A stretch of 64,000 bases of DNA from Saliterribacillus persicus (GCF_003337485.1 NZ_QPJJ01000007.1:62001-126000), one strand, 5' to 3'; shown: positions 35,901 to 45,636, counted from the stretch's first letter. The notes: generated by a model from the sequence alone, not told the origin. Program-made: numbers and translations.

Positions 35901-37256
35901 TTAGGTTTTGGCTTTAGAATGAACAAAGGCCTTTCGAGCCCATACTTTTGATTTCCATCTTTGCAACATAAATAGACCACGCAACCATTCATCTGCAATA
36001 AATGCAATCCAAACCCCGATTAACCCCAAACCAAGGAAAAGACCAAAGAACCAAGCAAAGGTTACACTAACACCCCACATGGATAGGATACCAATCACTA
36101 CGGGGAATTTTACATCTCCTGTTGCTCGAAGTGAGTTGATAAGGACCAAATTAAATGCTCTTCCAGGTTCTAAAATAATGGTGATGAGTAAAAGCAGCAT
36201 ACCTTTTTCTACAATTGTTGTATCATCTGTGAAAATGCCAAGGAGAAACTCAGCTGAAAAATAGATGATAATTGCAGATATCGTACTAATAACAAGAGCT
36301 ATCTTTAGACTTTTTAAACCACGGTGATAAGCATTTTTAATTTCGCCTGCACCTATCATATGCCCTATCAATATTTGCGAACCCTGTCCAATAGCGATCG
36401 AAAATAAAAGAATAAACATCATAATATTTTGGACATATACTTTTGTTGTTATCGCGATTGTTCCCATTTGGGCCACGTAGTAGGTAATTACCATCTGACT
36501 CGTATTATAAGATAATTGTTCTCCTGCTGAAGGGATACCGATTTTTAATAGCTGGGCGACGTGTTCTTTTTGATAGCGGAAAAAAGATAAAAAAGGCAGT
36601 TGATGATTGCTTCTCTTTACTAGAATAACTAGCAACACAATAAACCCTAAAAATCTACTAATCATCGTCGAGTATGCTACACCCTCGACGCCTAAAACTG
36701 GAAAACCAAAGGGTCCGAAAATAACGAAATAGTTACCGATGACGTTTATGATATTCATCCCAATCGTGACGTACATCGTATCTTTCGTGAATCCATAACT
36801 ACGTAATATAGCAGCGACTGTCATAATTAAAGCTTGGACAAACATGAATCCACCTACAATATTTAAATAAAGGGTCGCTTCCCCCATTAATTCTTCAGGC
36901 AAATCCATAATATTTAAAATAGAAGTACTGAAAAAGAATAAAAACAAACTAATGGACAGTGAAAACCATAAATTCAAGCTAATGGATGTAACGGCAATTT
37001 GTCCTGCATTTTTAGATTTTTCGGCACCTAAATTTTGTGCCACCAATATAGATGCACCTGCTGCTACAAAACCAAACATCACAATAACAACAGATAAGAT
37101 TTGATTGGACACACCAACAGCAGCCACTGAGTGATCGGAATATTGACTGAGCATTAAAGTATCGGCATTACCCATTAACATATGTAGTAAGATTTCAATG
37201 AAAATAGGCCATGTTAAAGTGAATAAAGTTAATTTTTTTGTGTTTTTTTGTTCCAT
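35901..37256 (-). CDS. MATE-family efflux transporter
   Basis: A 451-residue multidrug-and-toxin-extrusion family antiporter with twelve predicted helices in two related halves. It opens with LTWPIFIEILLHMLMGNADTLMLS (quoted in part: PIFIEILLHMLMGNADTLML), a typical MATE start. Members export cationic drugs using sodium or proton gradients; the substrate is not predictable. The ATG follows a GAGGAAG site. It stands alone. Confidence 0.92.
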   Translation of the reverse strand: MEQKNTKKLTLFTLTWPIFIEILLHMLMGNADTLMLSQYSDHSVAAVGVSNQILSVVIVMFGFVAAGASILVAQNLGAEKSKNAGQIAVTSISLNLWFSLSISLFLFFFSTSILNIMDLPEELMGEATLYLNIVGGFMFVQALIMTVAAILRSYGFTKDTMYVTIGMNIINVIGNYFVIFGPFGFPVLGVEGVAYSTMISRFLGFIVLLVILVKRSNHQLPFLSFFRYQKEHVAQLLKIGIPSAGEQLSYNTSQMVITYYVAQMGTIAITTKVYVQNIMMFILLFSIAIGQGSQILIGHMIGAGEIKNAYHRGLKSLKIALVISTISAIIIYFSAEFLLGIFTDDTTIVEKGMLLLLITIILEPGRAFNLVLINSLRATGDVKFPVVIGILSMWGVSVTFAWFFGLFLGLGLIGVWIAFIADEWLRGLFMLQRWKSKVWARKAFVHSKAKT

Positions 37257-37494
37257 CTGTCTTCCTCATTTCTAGAGTCCGCTCATTTTTTCAATACCTA
37301 TTACTTTACAACTTTTTTGAAAAATAGCAATAGAGAATTTGTGAAGAGTATAAGGTAGAAAATTCTAGCGAAGAATAAGAATTGACTGAATCACTTGAAG
37401 CGGAGTATTTCTTCTTATATATGCTTAGTCTGAATTAGTTTTCATTACTTGATATACTAATGCTGATACAAGGGATAGAGCCGTTTAAAAACAT

Positions 37495-37525
37495 ATAAAA
37501 AACTCGGGAAGAAACCCGAGTTTAT
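37495..37525 (-). terminator. Terminator of the degV gene
   Basis: Stem AACTCGGG against CCCGAGTT with a 6-base loop; the minus-strand T tail corresponds to A at about 37495-37502. Confidence 0.85.
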
Positions 37526-37552
37526 TGTCTGCATTGAATATGAAGTGTATAA

Positions 37553-38413
37553 CTATTTATAAGGACGATTCAAAAAGAATAGAGCGAGGGTTCCTGGTCC
37601 GACGTGTGCGCCAATGGAAGATCCAATCATATGAATGCGAATTTCCTCTGCACCGAAGCGCTCTCGAATGAGATCAGCAAGTAATTCTGCCTTATCTTCT
37701 GCATCAGCATGGCTAATCCCGATTGGTTGATTTTTAAAATCGATACCACGCTCTTCCATTACATCAACCATTCGTTTTACTACCTTTTTTGAACCCCTAA
37801 TTTTTTCTAAAGGGATTAACTTTCCATCTTCTACATGAAGAAGAGGTTTTACTTTTAATAAAGTGCCGACAAATGCCGCTGTCTTACTTACACGACCACC
37901 ACGATACAAGTATTCTAAATCATCAACGGTGAAAATATGTTCCATATGTTCAATATGGTATTTGCTTATTTCAATGACTTCATCTAATGTCGCATCACTT
38001 TTAGCTAATTCTGCTGCTCTAATAACAACTAATCCATAACCAAGTGAAGCGCATTTTGTATCAAGAACAGTTAACTGGAAGTTAGGATATTCTTCCTTCA
38101 CTTCTTGTTCCATCAGCTTGGCAGCTTGATATGTACCTGAGAGCTCTGATGAAAATGCTAAGTATAATACTTCTCTATTCTCTTTCGCATATTTTTCAAA
38201 TAATTCCTTGAAAATTTTAGGACTTACTTGAGCTGTTTTAGGTGCTTTACCTTCACGCAATGCATCATAGACAGTTTTTGAATCAATGGTAACACCATCT
38301 TCATAGTTTTTATCATCTAGCTGGACGGTAAGCGGCGCCATGTCAATATCGTATTTCTCATAAATTTCTTTTGTTAAATCACTTGCTGAGTCAGCAATAA
38401 TTTTAACAGTCAT
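37553..38413 (-). CDS. yitS: DegV-family fatty-acid-binding protein (YitS-like)
   Basis: A 286-residue DegV protein, a family that binds fatty acids and in Firmicutes presents them to fatty-acid kinase. It shows the N-terminal KIIADSASDLTKE, the SSELSGTYQAA loop, and YLYRGGRVS with the lipid-binding region. It is divergent from yitT, as in the B. subtilis yitS-yitT arrangement. The ATG follows GGAGGTGAC. Confidence 0.9.
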   Translation of the reverse strand: MTVKIIADSASDLTKEIYEKYDIDMAPLTVQLDDKNYEDGVTIDSKTVYDALREGKAPKTAQVSPKIFKELFEKYAKENREVLYLAFSSELSGTYQAAKLMEQEVKEEYPNFQLTVLDTKCASLGYGLVVIRAAELAKSDATLDEVIEISKYHIEHMEHIFTVDDLEYLYRGGRVSKTAAFVGTLLKVKPLLHVEDGKLIPLEKIRGSKKVVKRMVDVMEERGIDFKNQPIGISHADAEDKAELLADLIRERFGAEEIRIHMIGSSIGAHVGPGTLALFFLNRPYK

Positions 38414-38598
38414 AACTAGTCACCTCCATAATTAATTTTATCTATAGTATGCGCATGTTGCAAATTGATTAATATAAGTGTAATCGCATCCATCTAATTA
38501 GTCAAAAAGATTTTCTTTTATAATGATTAACAGTTAGAATGTGTGGGTAAATGAAAAAAGGTGTGTTATTATAACGGACGAAAAAAGGAGGAGTCAGC

Positions 38599-39447
38599 TT
38601 GTTTATAATGGAGGCAAAACGAGTCGCAATTGTAATTATAGGAGCTATATTAAGCGCAGTTGCACTTAACTTTTTCTTAATTGGCGCAAATGTATACGCA
38701 AGTGGCTTTACAGGGATTTCACAAATATTATCGAGTGTATTCACCGATTACTTAGGATTAGAAAACATTAGTACTGGTATTATATTATTTATACTGAATA
38801 TTCCGGTTGCAATATTGGGTTGGTTAAAAGTAGGTAAAGGTTTTACTATATATAGCTTTTTATCTGTTGCAGCTATTTCTTTCTTTTTAGAAGTATTACC
38901 AGTACTGCGCCTCTCTACAGACATTATGCTGAATGCTGTTTTTGGTGGAGTTATAGCTGGTGTTGGTATTGGTATTACTTTAAAATGGGGTGCTTCAACG
39001 GGAGGATCTGATATTATCGCCATGTACTTATCTAGATTAAAGGATCGTCCTATTGGTGGTTATTTAATGGCGATAAACGGATTAATAATTGTTTTTGCTG
39101 GTTTAATCAACGAACCTGAAAATGCGCTTTATACGCTTTTAGCTTTATACGTTACTACTCGAGTAATTGACGGAATCCATACTAGACACGAAAAAGTTAC
39201 TGCTATGATCGTTACAACGGAAGCAGATGCCTTGCAGCAGTCTATACATGATACAATGGTCCGAGGGATAACAATATTGCCAGTTAAAGGGGCATATACG
39301 AAAGAAGATAAACACATGCTTTATTTAGTGATCACACGTTATGAATTATATGATTTAGAAAGAATTATTAAAGAAGTAGATCCAAACGCCTTTACAAATA
39401 TCGTGGAGACAGCAGGTATATTTGGGTTCTTTCGAAGAAATGATTGA
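38599..39447 (+). CDS. yitT: YitT-family membrane protein
   Basis: A 282-residue protein with five to six membrane helices (residues about 1-190) and a C-terminal cytoplasmic DUF2179 domain. The motifs GANVYASGFTGISQIL and GASTGGSDIIAMYLS mark the YitT family. The TTG start at 38599 is 6 bases after AGGAGG; the in-frame ATG at 38608 would be too far. Function unknown, possibly transport. Confidence 0.9.
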   Translation: MFIMEAKRVAIVIIGAILSAVALNFFLIGANVYASGFTGISQILSSVFTDYLGLENISTGIILFILNIPVAILGWLKVGKGFTIYSFLSVAAISFFLEVLPVLRLSTDIMLNAVFGGVIAGVGIGITLKWGASTGGSDIIAMYLSRLKDRPIGGYLMAINGLIIVFAGLINEPENALYTLLALYVTTRVIDGIHTRHEKVTAMIVTTEADALQQSIHDTMVRGITILPVKGAYTKEDKHMLYLVITRYELYDLERIIKEVDPNAFTNIVETAGIFGFFRRND

Positions 39448-39496
39448 AACCTTTCTTAGCGGGGAGCGTCTAATAGAGTAAAAAGGGGGCTATATT

Positions 39497-40360
39497 ATGC
39501 AAATATTCAAAAGCAGTTTATTTATAATGTTATTGATGTTGCTAATTGCATGTGGAACAAATGGCGACGACACAAAAAATACAAATCAATCTTTACCGAA
39601 TGAGGGGCCACCAGAAGAGTTGCCGGAAGAAGAACCCGAAACAGATTCTACTAATGAAAATATAGACGCATTATTAGAGAATATGATCATGGAATCAAAT
39701 ACAAATGTTAATAATGGTGTTGTCACATTCAACTTTTCTCTAGCAAATGAAAATAATGAAGAAATAAACTTACTTTTTTCTTCAGGAAAACAATTCGATA
39801 TAATTGTTACAAATGAAGAAAATGAAACCGTTTATCACTATGCAGAGGGTAAAATGTTTACAGAAGCTTTAGTGGAAAAGTCATTAGCTAAAGGAGAAAA
39901 ACTTACATGGCAGGAAGAGTGGGAGGAGAGCAAGAATTTACCCAGTGGCTCGTATCAAGTGGAGCTGACCATCATACCGGCTGAATTAAATAAACAAGTG
40001 GTAGAAGATACCCCTTTTACGCAGTCTTTTGAATTGGAGTTACAGAATGAAAATACAGAAGAAGTAGCGGAAGGTGATTTTCAAAACGTCGAGGTTGACG
40101 GGAAAGATGGGCAGTATATGGTTACTGGTCAATTTACTTCAGACGTTGAAAAGGCTGCATACACAGTCGAAGATGGGCACAATCAATTGATAACAGAAAC
40201 TGAAATAGAAAGAACAAATCCATCTGAAAACCATTTTAGATTTGAGATCAAGATTGAACCTGAATTATTAAGCTCCAATTCAACCGTCATGTTGGTTCTC
40301 TATACGCTTAACGATGGACAAAGAGGAGAAGAAAAGCCTATTATATTAGAAAGAAGGTAG
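39497..40360 (+). CDS. BsuPI-domain lipoprotein
   Basis: A 287-residue lipoprotein: lipobox LLIAC with Cys19, an acidic Pro/Glu linker (about 22-55), then a beta-rich BsuPI domain (about 60-165) with the conserved FNFSLAN and GSYQVELTI strands. B. subtilis Ipi, an intracellular protease inhibitor, is encoded at the same place after yitT, but this homologue is exported, longer and has a second domain after about residue 185. Inhibitor function is not established here. The ATG follows AAGGGGGC. Confidence 0.85.
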   Translation: MQIFKSSLFIMLLMLLIACGTNGDDTKNTNQSLPNEGPPEELPEEEPETDSTNENIDALLENMIMESNTNVNNGVVTFNFSLANENNEEINLLFSSGKQFDIIVTNEENETVYHYAEGKMFTEALVEKSLAKGEKLTWQEEWEESKNLPSGSYQVELTIIPAELNKQVVEDTPFTQSFELELQNENTEEVAEGDFQNVEVDGKDGQYMVTGQFTSDVEKAAYTVEDGHNQLITETEIERTNPSENHFRFEIKIEPELLSSNSTVMLVLYTLNDGQRGEEKPIILERR

Positions 40361-40384
40361 CTTTTATAAGCTACCTTCTTTGTT
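40351..40384. terminator. Bidirectional terminator overlapping the lipoprotein stop codon
   Basis: Stem AAGAAGGTAGC against GCTACCTTCTT with an 8-base loop; it includes the TAG stop and serves both convergent genes. Confidence 0.85.
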
Positions 40385-40404
40385 TCATGGAAACATCTAA
40401 CTTT

Positions 40405-40668
40405 CTAATATCCTTGGTTGGTTAAAATTTGCTCAACTTGCGGAATGAGTGTATCCCACTCAGCATCCATTTTCTTGTTTACGGTGATAAAATTTTGAAA
40501 TCCAAATACATTATCAACTGGATCAAGTTGCATTAATTCATTTAAAACTTCATGCTCACTTGTCTGACCTGGCATAACGGAAATACTATTATTACCTTCA
40601 AAGATCATTTTGTCACTTGTAAATTTCATTGCATTAGGGTTCGGTGTTTCATCGACATGAATTGTCAT
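40405..40668 (-). CDS. NifU/Nfu N-terminal-domain scaffold-like protein
   Basis: An 87-residue protein consisting only of the Nfu/NifU N-terminal domain (ETPNPNAMKF opening, VFGFQNFITVNK strand). It lacks the cysteine-bearing cluster-binding domain of Nfu, so it is likely an accessory or modified scaffold in iron-sulphur metabolism. The ATG follows GGAGGAAC. Confidence 0.88.
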   Translation of the reverse strand: MTIHVDETPNPNAMKFTSDKMIFEGNNSISVMPGQTSEHEVLNELMQLDPVDNVFGFQNFITVNKKMDAEWDTLIPQVEQILTNQGY

Positions 40669-40773
40669 GATTGTTCCTCCTTCAAAACGTACTTAAGTCA
40701 ATCATAGCAGAAATTAGTTGTTTTCAAAAGATTTTAATTCACAATGTTAAATAATATTTTAAAGGGGGAGAGC

Positions 40774-41205
40774 ATGCATATTTTTATAAAGGGAGTATGG
40801 CTGGGTACGATATCTGGATTTGTTTTAGGCTTCTTTTTATGGTCTATAGAAGAATTGTTTCATTTAAAGGTATACACGCTATTATTGAATGTTGATTTTA
40901 TCCCACTGCTATCTGATATTAATCTCACTATAGTGGGAGAGTGGTTCTTACACCTAATTATTTCCTGGGCAATATCACTTGTTTTTCTGCTTTTTCTGAC
41001 AAAAAAATCAAGAACAAATCGCCAAGTATATATAGTTGCTGGGTTATTATGTGGAGGAGCTGCGCTAAGTTACTTTCCGTTAACATTTTTAGCAAATAAA
41101 GAAACACCAGCATTGTTTGATGGCTTTGCTATCGTGACCTGGATGATAGGTCATGTTATTTATGGTTTAATTCTTATTATCTATGCTCTGAAAGGAAAAA
41201 GGTAA
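40774..41205 (+). CDS. Four-helix membrane protein of unknown function
   Basis: A 143-residue hydrophobic protein with about four membrane helices (residues 5-25, 50-75, 85-108, 118-138). It begins MHIFIKGVWLG. ATG 40774 follows AAGGGGGAG; an upstream in-frame ATG at 40744 has no ribosome site. The family is not recognised. Confidence 0.75.
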   Translation: MHIFIKGVWLGTISGFVLGFFLWSIEELFHLKVYTLLLNVDFIPLLSDINLTIVGEWFLHLIISWAISLVFLLFLTKKSRTNRQVYIVAGLLCGGAALSYFPLTFLANKETPALFDGFAIVTWMIGHVIYGLILIIYALKGKR

Positions 41206-41234
41206 AGCAACTACTTGATTGCTTTACCTTTTTT
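41199..41234 (+). terminator. Terminator overlapping the stop of the membrane gene
   Basis: Stem GGTAAAGCAA against TTGCTTTACC with an 8-base loop and six T; the TAA stop is inside the stem. Confidence 0.9.
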
Positions 41235-41244
41235 GATTAGAGAC

Positions 41245-41442
41245 TTATTTCAATTCGTTTTCCTGAGCTAATTGTTGCTCAAGTTGTTGTAATTCCTGTT
41301 GTTCCTCAGCTGTTGCATTTGTATAAGCAGCTTGAATTGCTTGACGCGCTACTTCCTTGTCTTGTTCATTGAAGCTGTTCTGGTTTGTTAATTTACCAAC
41401 CATTTGCTTTGCTTGTTGAAATAATTGATTTTGCAATTTCAA
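41245..41442 (-). CDS. DUF3813-family small protein
   Basis: A 65-residue Gln-rich helical protein (QNQLFQQAKQMVGKL; then EEQQELQQLEQQLAQEN) matching the DUF3813 family of bacilli. Function unknown. A GAAAGGGG site precedes the ATG. It lies among yit genes, as in B. subtilis. Confidence 0.82.
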   Translation of the reverse strand: MKLQNQLFQQAKQMVGKLTNQNSFNEQDKEVARQAIQAAYTNATAEEQQELQQLEQQLAQENELK

Positions 41443-41523
41443 TTACCCCTTTCTAGATTGATCAATCTAAAGAATTTTAAACGAAGAATACTGCATCTTC
41501 TTCTATCCGAACGTTTTAATCAA

Positions 41524-41555
41524 AGAAAAAACATGAACATAATAAAATGTTCATG
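41524..41555 (-). terminator. Terminator of yitU
   Basis: Stem CATGAACAT against ATGTTCATG with a 6-base loop and A run on the plus-strand left, read as T on the minus strand. Confidence 0.8.
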
Positions 41556-41608
41556 CTTAATATGTGTCTATACTCATTTTTTATACATCTAAATTATCAT
41601 TGATTACA

Positions 41609-42445
41609 TTAATTTGAGGAAGTAGCAGGTAACTTTAAATAATCCGTTAAAAATTCAGCAATTCCATCTTGCTCATTTGTTTTTGCTATATGATTCGCAA
41701 TATTCTTTAAGTCCTGAATGGCATTCCCCATCGCCACACCTGTACCAGCGTACTCAATCATTTCAAGGTCATTATCTTCATCGCCAAATGCTATTATGTT
41801 TGATTGATCAATATGAAAATAATGTGCTACCTTTTTAAGTCCAACCGCTTTATTCATGCCTTTACGAACAACTTCTATAACATTCCACGGAGCAGCCCAT
41901 TTTCGATGTTCAATTACAGTAGCATGTTTATCATCTAAATGATCACGAAGCGCTTCAATGTGGTGATCCTTAGGATGGATTAATAACGAAGTTGGATCTT
42001 CTGTTAATTCATTTTTTAGACTTCCAACTGTAATCAAATCTCGATGTTCTGGTTCAAGAAAAATGTCCATGATTTTCTGATCATAACGATCTAAATACAT
42101 ATTATCCTGAATTTCAGCAAAAATATTATGAACATCAAAGTCATAACAGGTTTGAATAATTTCTTTTGCTGTGCGATTTGACATCGGACTGTGGAGCTTA
42201 TCCCATTTATCATCAGTCGGATGATGGATTAATGCCCCATTAAAATTCACCATTGGAGTAGTTAATGCTAGCTCATGATAATATGCAATACTAGCTCTGT
42301 GCGGTCTGCCTGTAGCTATTACCACTACATGACCTTCCTTAATTGCTTGTAAGACAACCTTTTTCGTTTTTGGACTAATCTCTTTTTTATCTGTAAGTAG
42401 TGTCCCATCTAAATCAAGCGCAATTAAATGTCTATTTTTTTTCAT
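41609..42445 (-). CDS. yitU: HAD-superfamily Cof-type phosphatase (YitU)
   Basis: A 278-residue haloacid-dehalogenase hydrolase, Cof/IIB subfamily. Motif I is ALDLDGTLLTD (nucleophile Asp in DLDGT), motif II VIATGRP, motif III Lys in GMNKAVGLKK, motif IV FGDEDNDLEM. B. subtilis YitU acts on sugar phosphates and flavin precursors; the substrate here is not predictable. It lies divergent to yitV as in B. subtilis. Confidence 0.92.
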   Translation of the reverse strand: MKKNRHLIALDLDGTLLTDKKEISPKTKKVVLQAIKEGHVVVIATGRPHRASIAYYHELALTTPMVNFNGALIHHPTDDKWDKLHSPMSNRTAKEIIQTCYDFDVHNIFAEIQDNMYLDRYDQKIMDIFLEPEHRDLITVGSLKNELTEDPTSLLIHPKDHHIEALRDHLDDKHATVIEHRKWAAPWNVIEVVRKGMNKAVGLKKVAHYFHIDQSNIIAFGDEDNDLEMIEYAGTGVAMGNAIQDLKNIANHIAKTNEQDGIAEFLTDYLKLPATSSN

Positions 42446-42587
42446 GATATCACCTCTATATGTAAGTATAGTTTAGCGAGGATAACAGTGGTTGTAAAGT
42501 TATTGTATAGTTTTTCCTATTTTTTGCATGATCGAAATGGAGGGTATATGATAGAGGTAGATAAACAAGTAGAAAGGATTTTGAACT

Positions 42588-43352
42588 ATGATCGGAGTAT
42601 TTAAGGAATATTGGCTGGATATACCACTATTACATATTGTGGATAACGAAAAAAAATCTGATGCTCTTCCAACTTTAACTTACATCCATGGGTTTACAAG
42701 CGCCAAAGAACATAATTTGCCCTTAGCATACTTATTAGCTGAAAAAGGCTACAGAGTGATCCTGCCAGACTGTATGCTTCATGGCGAAAGGGAAGAGGAA
42801 ATTTCAGAAGTGGCGAGACAAATGCGCTTTTTTGATATTGTGAAACAAAATTTGGATGATATTGAAATTATCTATCAAGAGCTTGTGGCGAAAAACTTAG
42901 TTGATCAAGATCGTTTTGGATTAGCGGGGACTAGTATGGGTGGTATTACTACTGCTGCTGCCTTAACACAGTTCTCATGGATAAAATCAGCTGCAATCTT
43001 AATGGGATCACCTAAGCTTAAGCAATATGCAGAAGAGCTTGTTGGGTTTATGGATGAGAATATTCCGGATGTTTCCATTCCGAAAGAACAATTAGAACAA
43101 TTAATGAGTGAGTTAGAAGAGTTAGATTTATCTCAGCAAGTAGAAAAATTATATGGCCGTCCACTGTTTTTCTGGCATGGGGTTGATGATAGAGTGGTTC
43201 CTTTTGAACATTCTTATTCTTTTTATGAAGAAGCCATTACACATTATAAAAATCCAGAAAATATTCGTTTTCTTAAGGAAATTGATCGTGAACATAAGGT
43301 TTCGCGATTTGCGATTACTGAAACAGTGAATTGGTTCGAGCTTCAATTATAG
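42588..43352 (+). CDS. yitV: Alpha/beta-hydrolase esterase (YitV-like)
   Basis: A 254-residue serine hydrolase. The oxyanion region is YIHGFTSAKEHN, the nucleophile Ser lies in GLAGTSMGG (about residue 118), the acid Asp probably in GVDDRVVPF and the His near REHKVS. No signal peptide, so intracellular. Synteny yitU-yitV-yitW supports the call. Confidence 0.9.
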   Translation: MIGVFKEYWLDIPLLHIVDNEKKSDALPTLTYIHGFTSAKEHNLPLAYLLAEKGYRVILPDCMLHGEREEEISEVARQMRFFDIVKQNLDDIEIIYQELVAKNLVDQDRFGLAGTSMGGITTAAALTQFSWIKSAAILMGSPKLKQYAEELVGFMDENIPDVSIPKEQLEQLMSELEELDLSQQVEKLYGRPLFFWHGVDDRVVPFEHSYSFYEEAITHYKNPENIRFLKEIDREHKVSRFAITETVNWFELQL

Positions 43353-43424
43353 TGATTTTTATCACTTAAAATTTTCGTGTTTTATGTGTATAATAGGAAT
43401 TAAGTAAAAGGAGGTAGAGGTAAA

Positions 43425-43736
43425 ATGGAAGAAGCACTAGAAGAAAATTTAATGGGTGCCCTTGAGAACGTAATTGACCCTGAATTGGGTATAGATATTG
43501 TAAACTTAGGCTTAGTATATGGTGTCGATTTAGATGATGAAGGTATTGCAACGGTAACGATGACGTTAACGGCTATGGGTTGTCCACTTGCAGGACACAT
43601 TGAAGCAGATGTGAAACGTGTAATGGAGGATCTACCTGAAGTAAAAGACACAAATGTTAATATTGTTTGGAGTCCACCTTGGACGAAAGATCGTATGTCT
43701 CGTTACGCTAAAATTGCACTTGGTATTCCAGATTGA
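43425..43736 (+). CDS. yitW: MIP18/SufT-like iron-sulphur assembly protein (YitW)
   Basis: A 103-residue DUF59 (MIP18/PaaD) protein with the family motifs VIDPELGIDIVNLGLVYG and MTLTAMGCPLAG; the conserved Cys of GCPLA is present. Such proteins act in iron-sulphur cluster maturation (SufT). ATG 43425 follows AGGAGGTAG. Confidence 0.92.
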   Translation: MEEALEENLMGALENVIDPELGIDIVNLGLVYGVDLDDEGIATVTMTLTAMGCPLAGHIEADVKRVMEDLPEVKDTNVNIVWSPPWTKDRMSRYAKIALGIPD

Positions 43737-43744
43737 TAAATAAT

Positions 43745-43782
43745 AAGAGGAGCAAACATCAAATTGTTTGCTCCTCTTTTCA
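43745..43782. terminator. Bidirectional terminator between yitW and the Crp/Fnr gene
   Basis: Perfect 13-bp stem AAGAGGAGCAAAC against GTTTGCTCCTCTT with an 8-base loop. Confidence 0.92.
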
Positions 43783-43800
43783 TTTGTTTTTCTCTCTTTT

Positions 43801-44502
43801 TTAGCTATCAAAAAGGAACTCTTCTAATCCTTCTTTATCTATAAGCCAATTATGTTTTTCATCCACTGATACCAATTTCTTTCTCCTTAATGAACTAAGT
43901 GTCCTGCTAACTGTTTCTCGACTAGAGCCAATCATATTAGCTAACTCTCGATTTGAAAATTTTTTAGAAAGAAGAATAAGTGAATTACTCTCAGAAGTCA
44001 TTCCATATTTATCTACTAGACGAAGAAGAAGCATCATAATTTGTTCCTGTGTATTGTGCAAAATTTGCTCTTCTAAACGATTTTGCAAGTCCACTATGAT
44101 ATCTCCAAGAACTTTAAAAATTTTAATCATGATTGTTGGATGTGCAGTTAAAAAATTTTCAAATCGTTCTTTTGGAATAGCTAACAATTTTGTAGCTTCT
44201 GTAATTTCTGCATGTGCTGGATATAAATCATTACGAAAAAATCCTTGGTGTGGAAACATATCACCTTGTCGCAGAATATTAACAATCTGTTCTTTACCTT
44301 CTATATCTGTTTTGTATATTTTCACTTCACCATGGAGAACAAAAAACACATGTGTTAAAGGCTCACTTTGAAGAAAGACATGTTCATCAGGCTTGTAGTT
44401 TTGCTCCTTCGCAATATCCTGGATTTGCTCTATTTCAGCTTCTGTTAGTTCTTTAAAAAGAGGTATATTTTTGAGAACATCCTTGTTCTTTTCATGTAAC
44501 AA
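43801..44502 (-). CDS. Crp/Fnr-family transcriptional regulator
   Basis: A 233-residue regulator: cyclic-nucleotide-binding-like beta-roll (about 15-125), a dimer helix and a winged helix-turn-helix (about 165-225, FSNRELANMIGSSRETVSRT as recognition region). No cysteines are present for an Fnr-type iron-sulphur cluster, so oxygen sensing of that kind is unlikely. The start is TTG 44502 after GGAGGG. It lies 38 bases after uppP in the same direction and may share its transcript. Confidence 0.9.
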   Translation of the reverse strand: MLHEKNKDVLKNIPLFKELTEAEIEQIQDIAKEQNYKPDEHVFLQSEPLTHVFFVLHGEVKIYKTDIEGKEQIVNILRQGDMFPHQGFFRNDLYPAHAEITEATKLLAIPKERFENFLTAHPTIMIKIFKVLGDIIVDLQNRLEEQILHNTQEQIMMLLLRLVDKYGMTSESNSLILLSKKFSNRELANMIGSSRETVSRTLSSLRRKKLVSVDEKHNWLIDKEGLEEFLFDS

Positions 44503-44539
44503 TTTTTTCCCTCCATTTCGAGATTTATTAATCTACTAC

Positions 44540-45361
44540 TTATAAGAGGAAAATGGCGATTGTTCCTACGATGAAACAATAAAATGCAAAATATTTTAAA
44601 TTTCCTCTAGCCATAATATTCATGAACCAGCGCAACGAGTAATAGGTCGCTATTAAAGATGCTAAAAAGGCGATTAAATAAGGAATCCACAATGTTTGAA
44701 TATCCTGCGTGCTCAATAAATCATCTACTGAAAGTATAAGTGTTCCTAAGCTTACTGGTATAAATAGCAAAAATGAAAATCGAAGCGCTGTTTCCTGTTT
44801 CATACCTAGTAGCATAGCTGCAACAATAGTAGCTCCGGATCTGCTTATACCAGGGATTAATGCGACAGATTGAGCAAGCCCAATAATAATGGCATCTTTA
44901 AAAGTTAAAGCACGATCATTTTTACTCCCTCTTAGATTTCGAATAATCCATAACGCTACTCCAGTAATAATTAAGGTAATCCCTATCATCTGAGGAAGAT
45001 CAAAATTACGTGCGATTGTATCTTCAAACAATAATCCAATTACAGCAGCAGGAACAGTAGCAATGATTAGATATAAAATAAAGTAAAAATCATCTTTAGA
45101 TTCTTCTTGTTTATTTGTTATGTAACTTAACCCATTTTTCACAAGACGAATTAAATCTTCTCTGTATATAATCAAAACAGCGATGAGAGACCCGAAATTT
45201 ACGAGTACTTCGAAAGACAAATTTTCTACACCGATGCCAAAAATGTTCTGGGCAAGAACTAAGTGTCCACTAGAGGAAATTGGTATTGGTTCTGTAAAGC
45301 CTTGTAAAAGTCCTAAAAATAAATACTTTAATAACAGCAGTAAATCAGAAAAACCTTCCAT
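44540..45361 (-). CDS. uppP: Undecaprenyl-diphosphatase UppP (BacA)
   Basis: A 273-residue polytopic membrane enzyme that dephosphorylates undecaprenyl diphosphate for cell-wall lipid recycling; loss or gain affects bacitracin resistance. The catalytic motifs [14 protein letters not shown] (about residues 21-34) and [10 protein letters not shown] (about 165-175) are intact. The ATG follows AAAGGGAGAAAG. Confidence 0.95.
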   Translation of the reverse strand: MEGFSDLLLLLKYLFLGLLQGFTEPIPISSSGHLVLAQNIFGIGVENLSFEVLVNFGSLIAVLIIYREDLIRLVKNGLSYITNKQEESKDDFYFILYLIIATVPAAVIGLLFEDTIARNFDLPQMIGITLIITGVALWIIRNLRGSKNDRALTFKDAIIIGLAQSVALIPGISRSGATIVAAMLLGMKQETALRFSFLLFIPVSLGTLILSVDDLLSTQDIQTLWIPYLIAFLASLIATYYSLRWFMNIMARGNLKYFAFYCFIVGTIAIFLL

Positions 45362-45410
45362 TGCTTTCTCCCTTTCTTCTTGAAAGTGTTAAATAAGTGA
45401 TAAGTCTAGA

Positions 45411-45446
45411 CAAAACAAAACCCCTGCCAACCTTGAGGGCAAGGGC
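45411..45446 (-). terminator. Terminator after yjzD
   Basis: Read on the minus strand, stem CCCTTGCC against GGCAGGGG with a 9-base loop, then TTTTGTTTT. Confidence 0.8.
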
Positions 45447-45456
45447 CAATGATGAT

Positions 45457-45636
45457 TTATGCACTTTTTTTCTCGCGCAGAAGTACGTCACCTATAAGAA
45501 TTACAATAATACTAAATATGGCTGCTATAATAAACGTAGAAGCGATACTGAAAGTTTCACCAGCCATGCTTGAAAGCACGTAAGCTACTAAAAAACTAAT
45601 GAGTACTGCCCAAGTAATTGTCATTACATATTTCAT
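45457..45636 (-). CDS. yjzD: YjzD-like DUF2929 small membrane protein
   Basis: A 59-residue protein with two membrane helices (about 5-26 and 33-52) and a charged end (REKKSA). It opens MKYVMTITWAVLISF and has YVLSSMAGETF, like B. subtilis YjzD. The ATG at 45636 follows GGGTGAAAGAG. B. subtilis has yjzD a short distance before med as well. Function unknown. Confidence 0.85.
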   Translation of the reverse strand: MKYVMTITWAVLISFLVAYVLSSMAGETFSIASTFIIAAIFSIIVILIGDVLLREKKSA

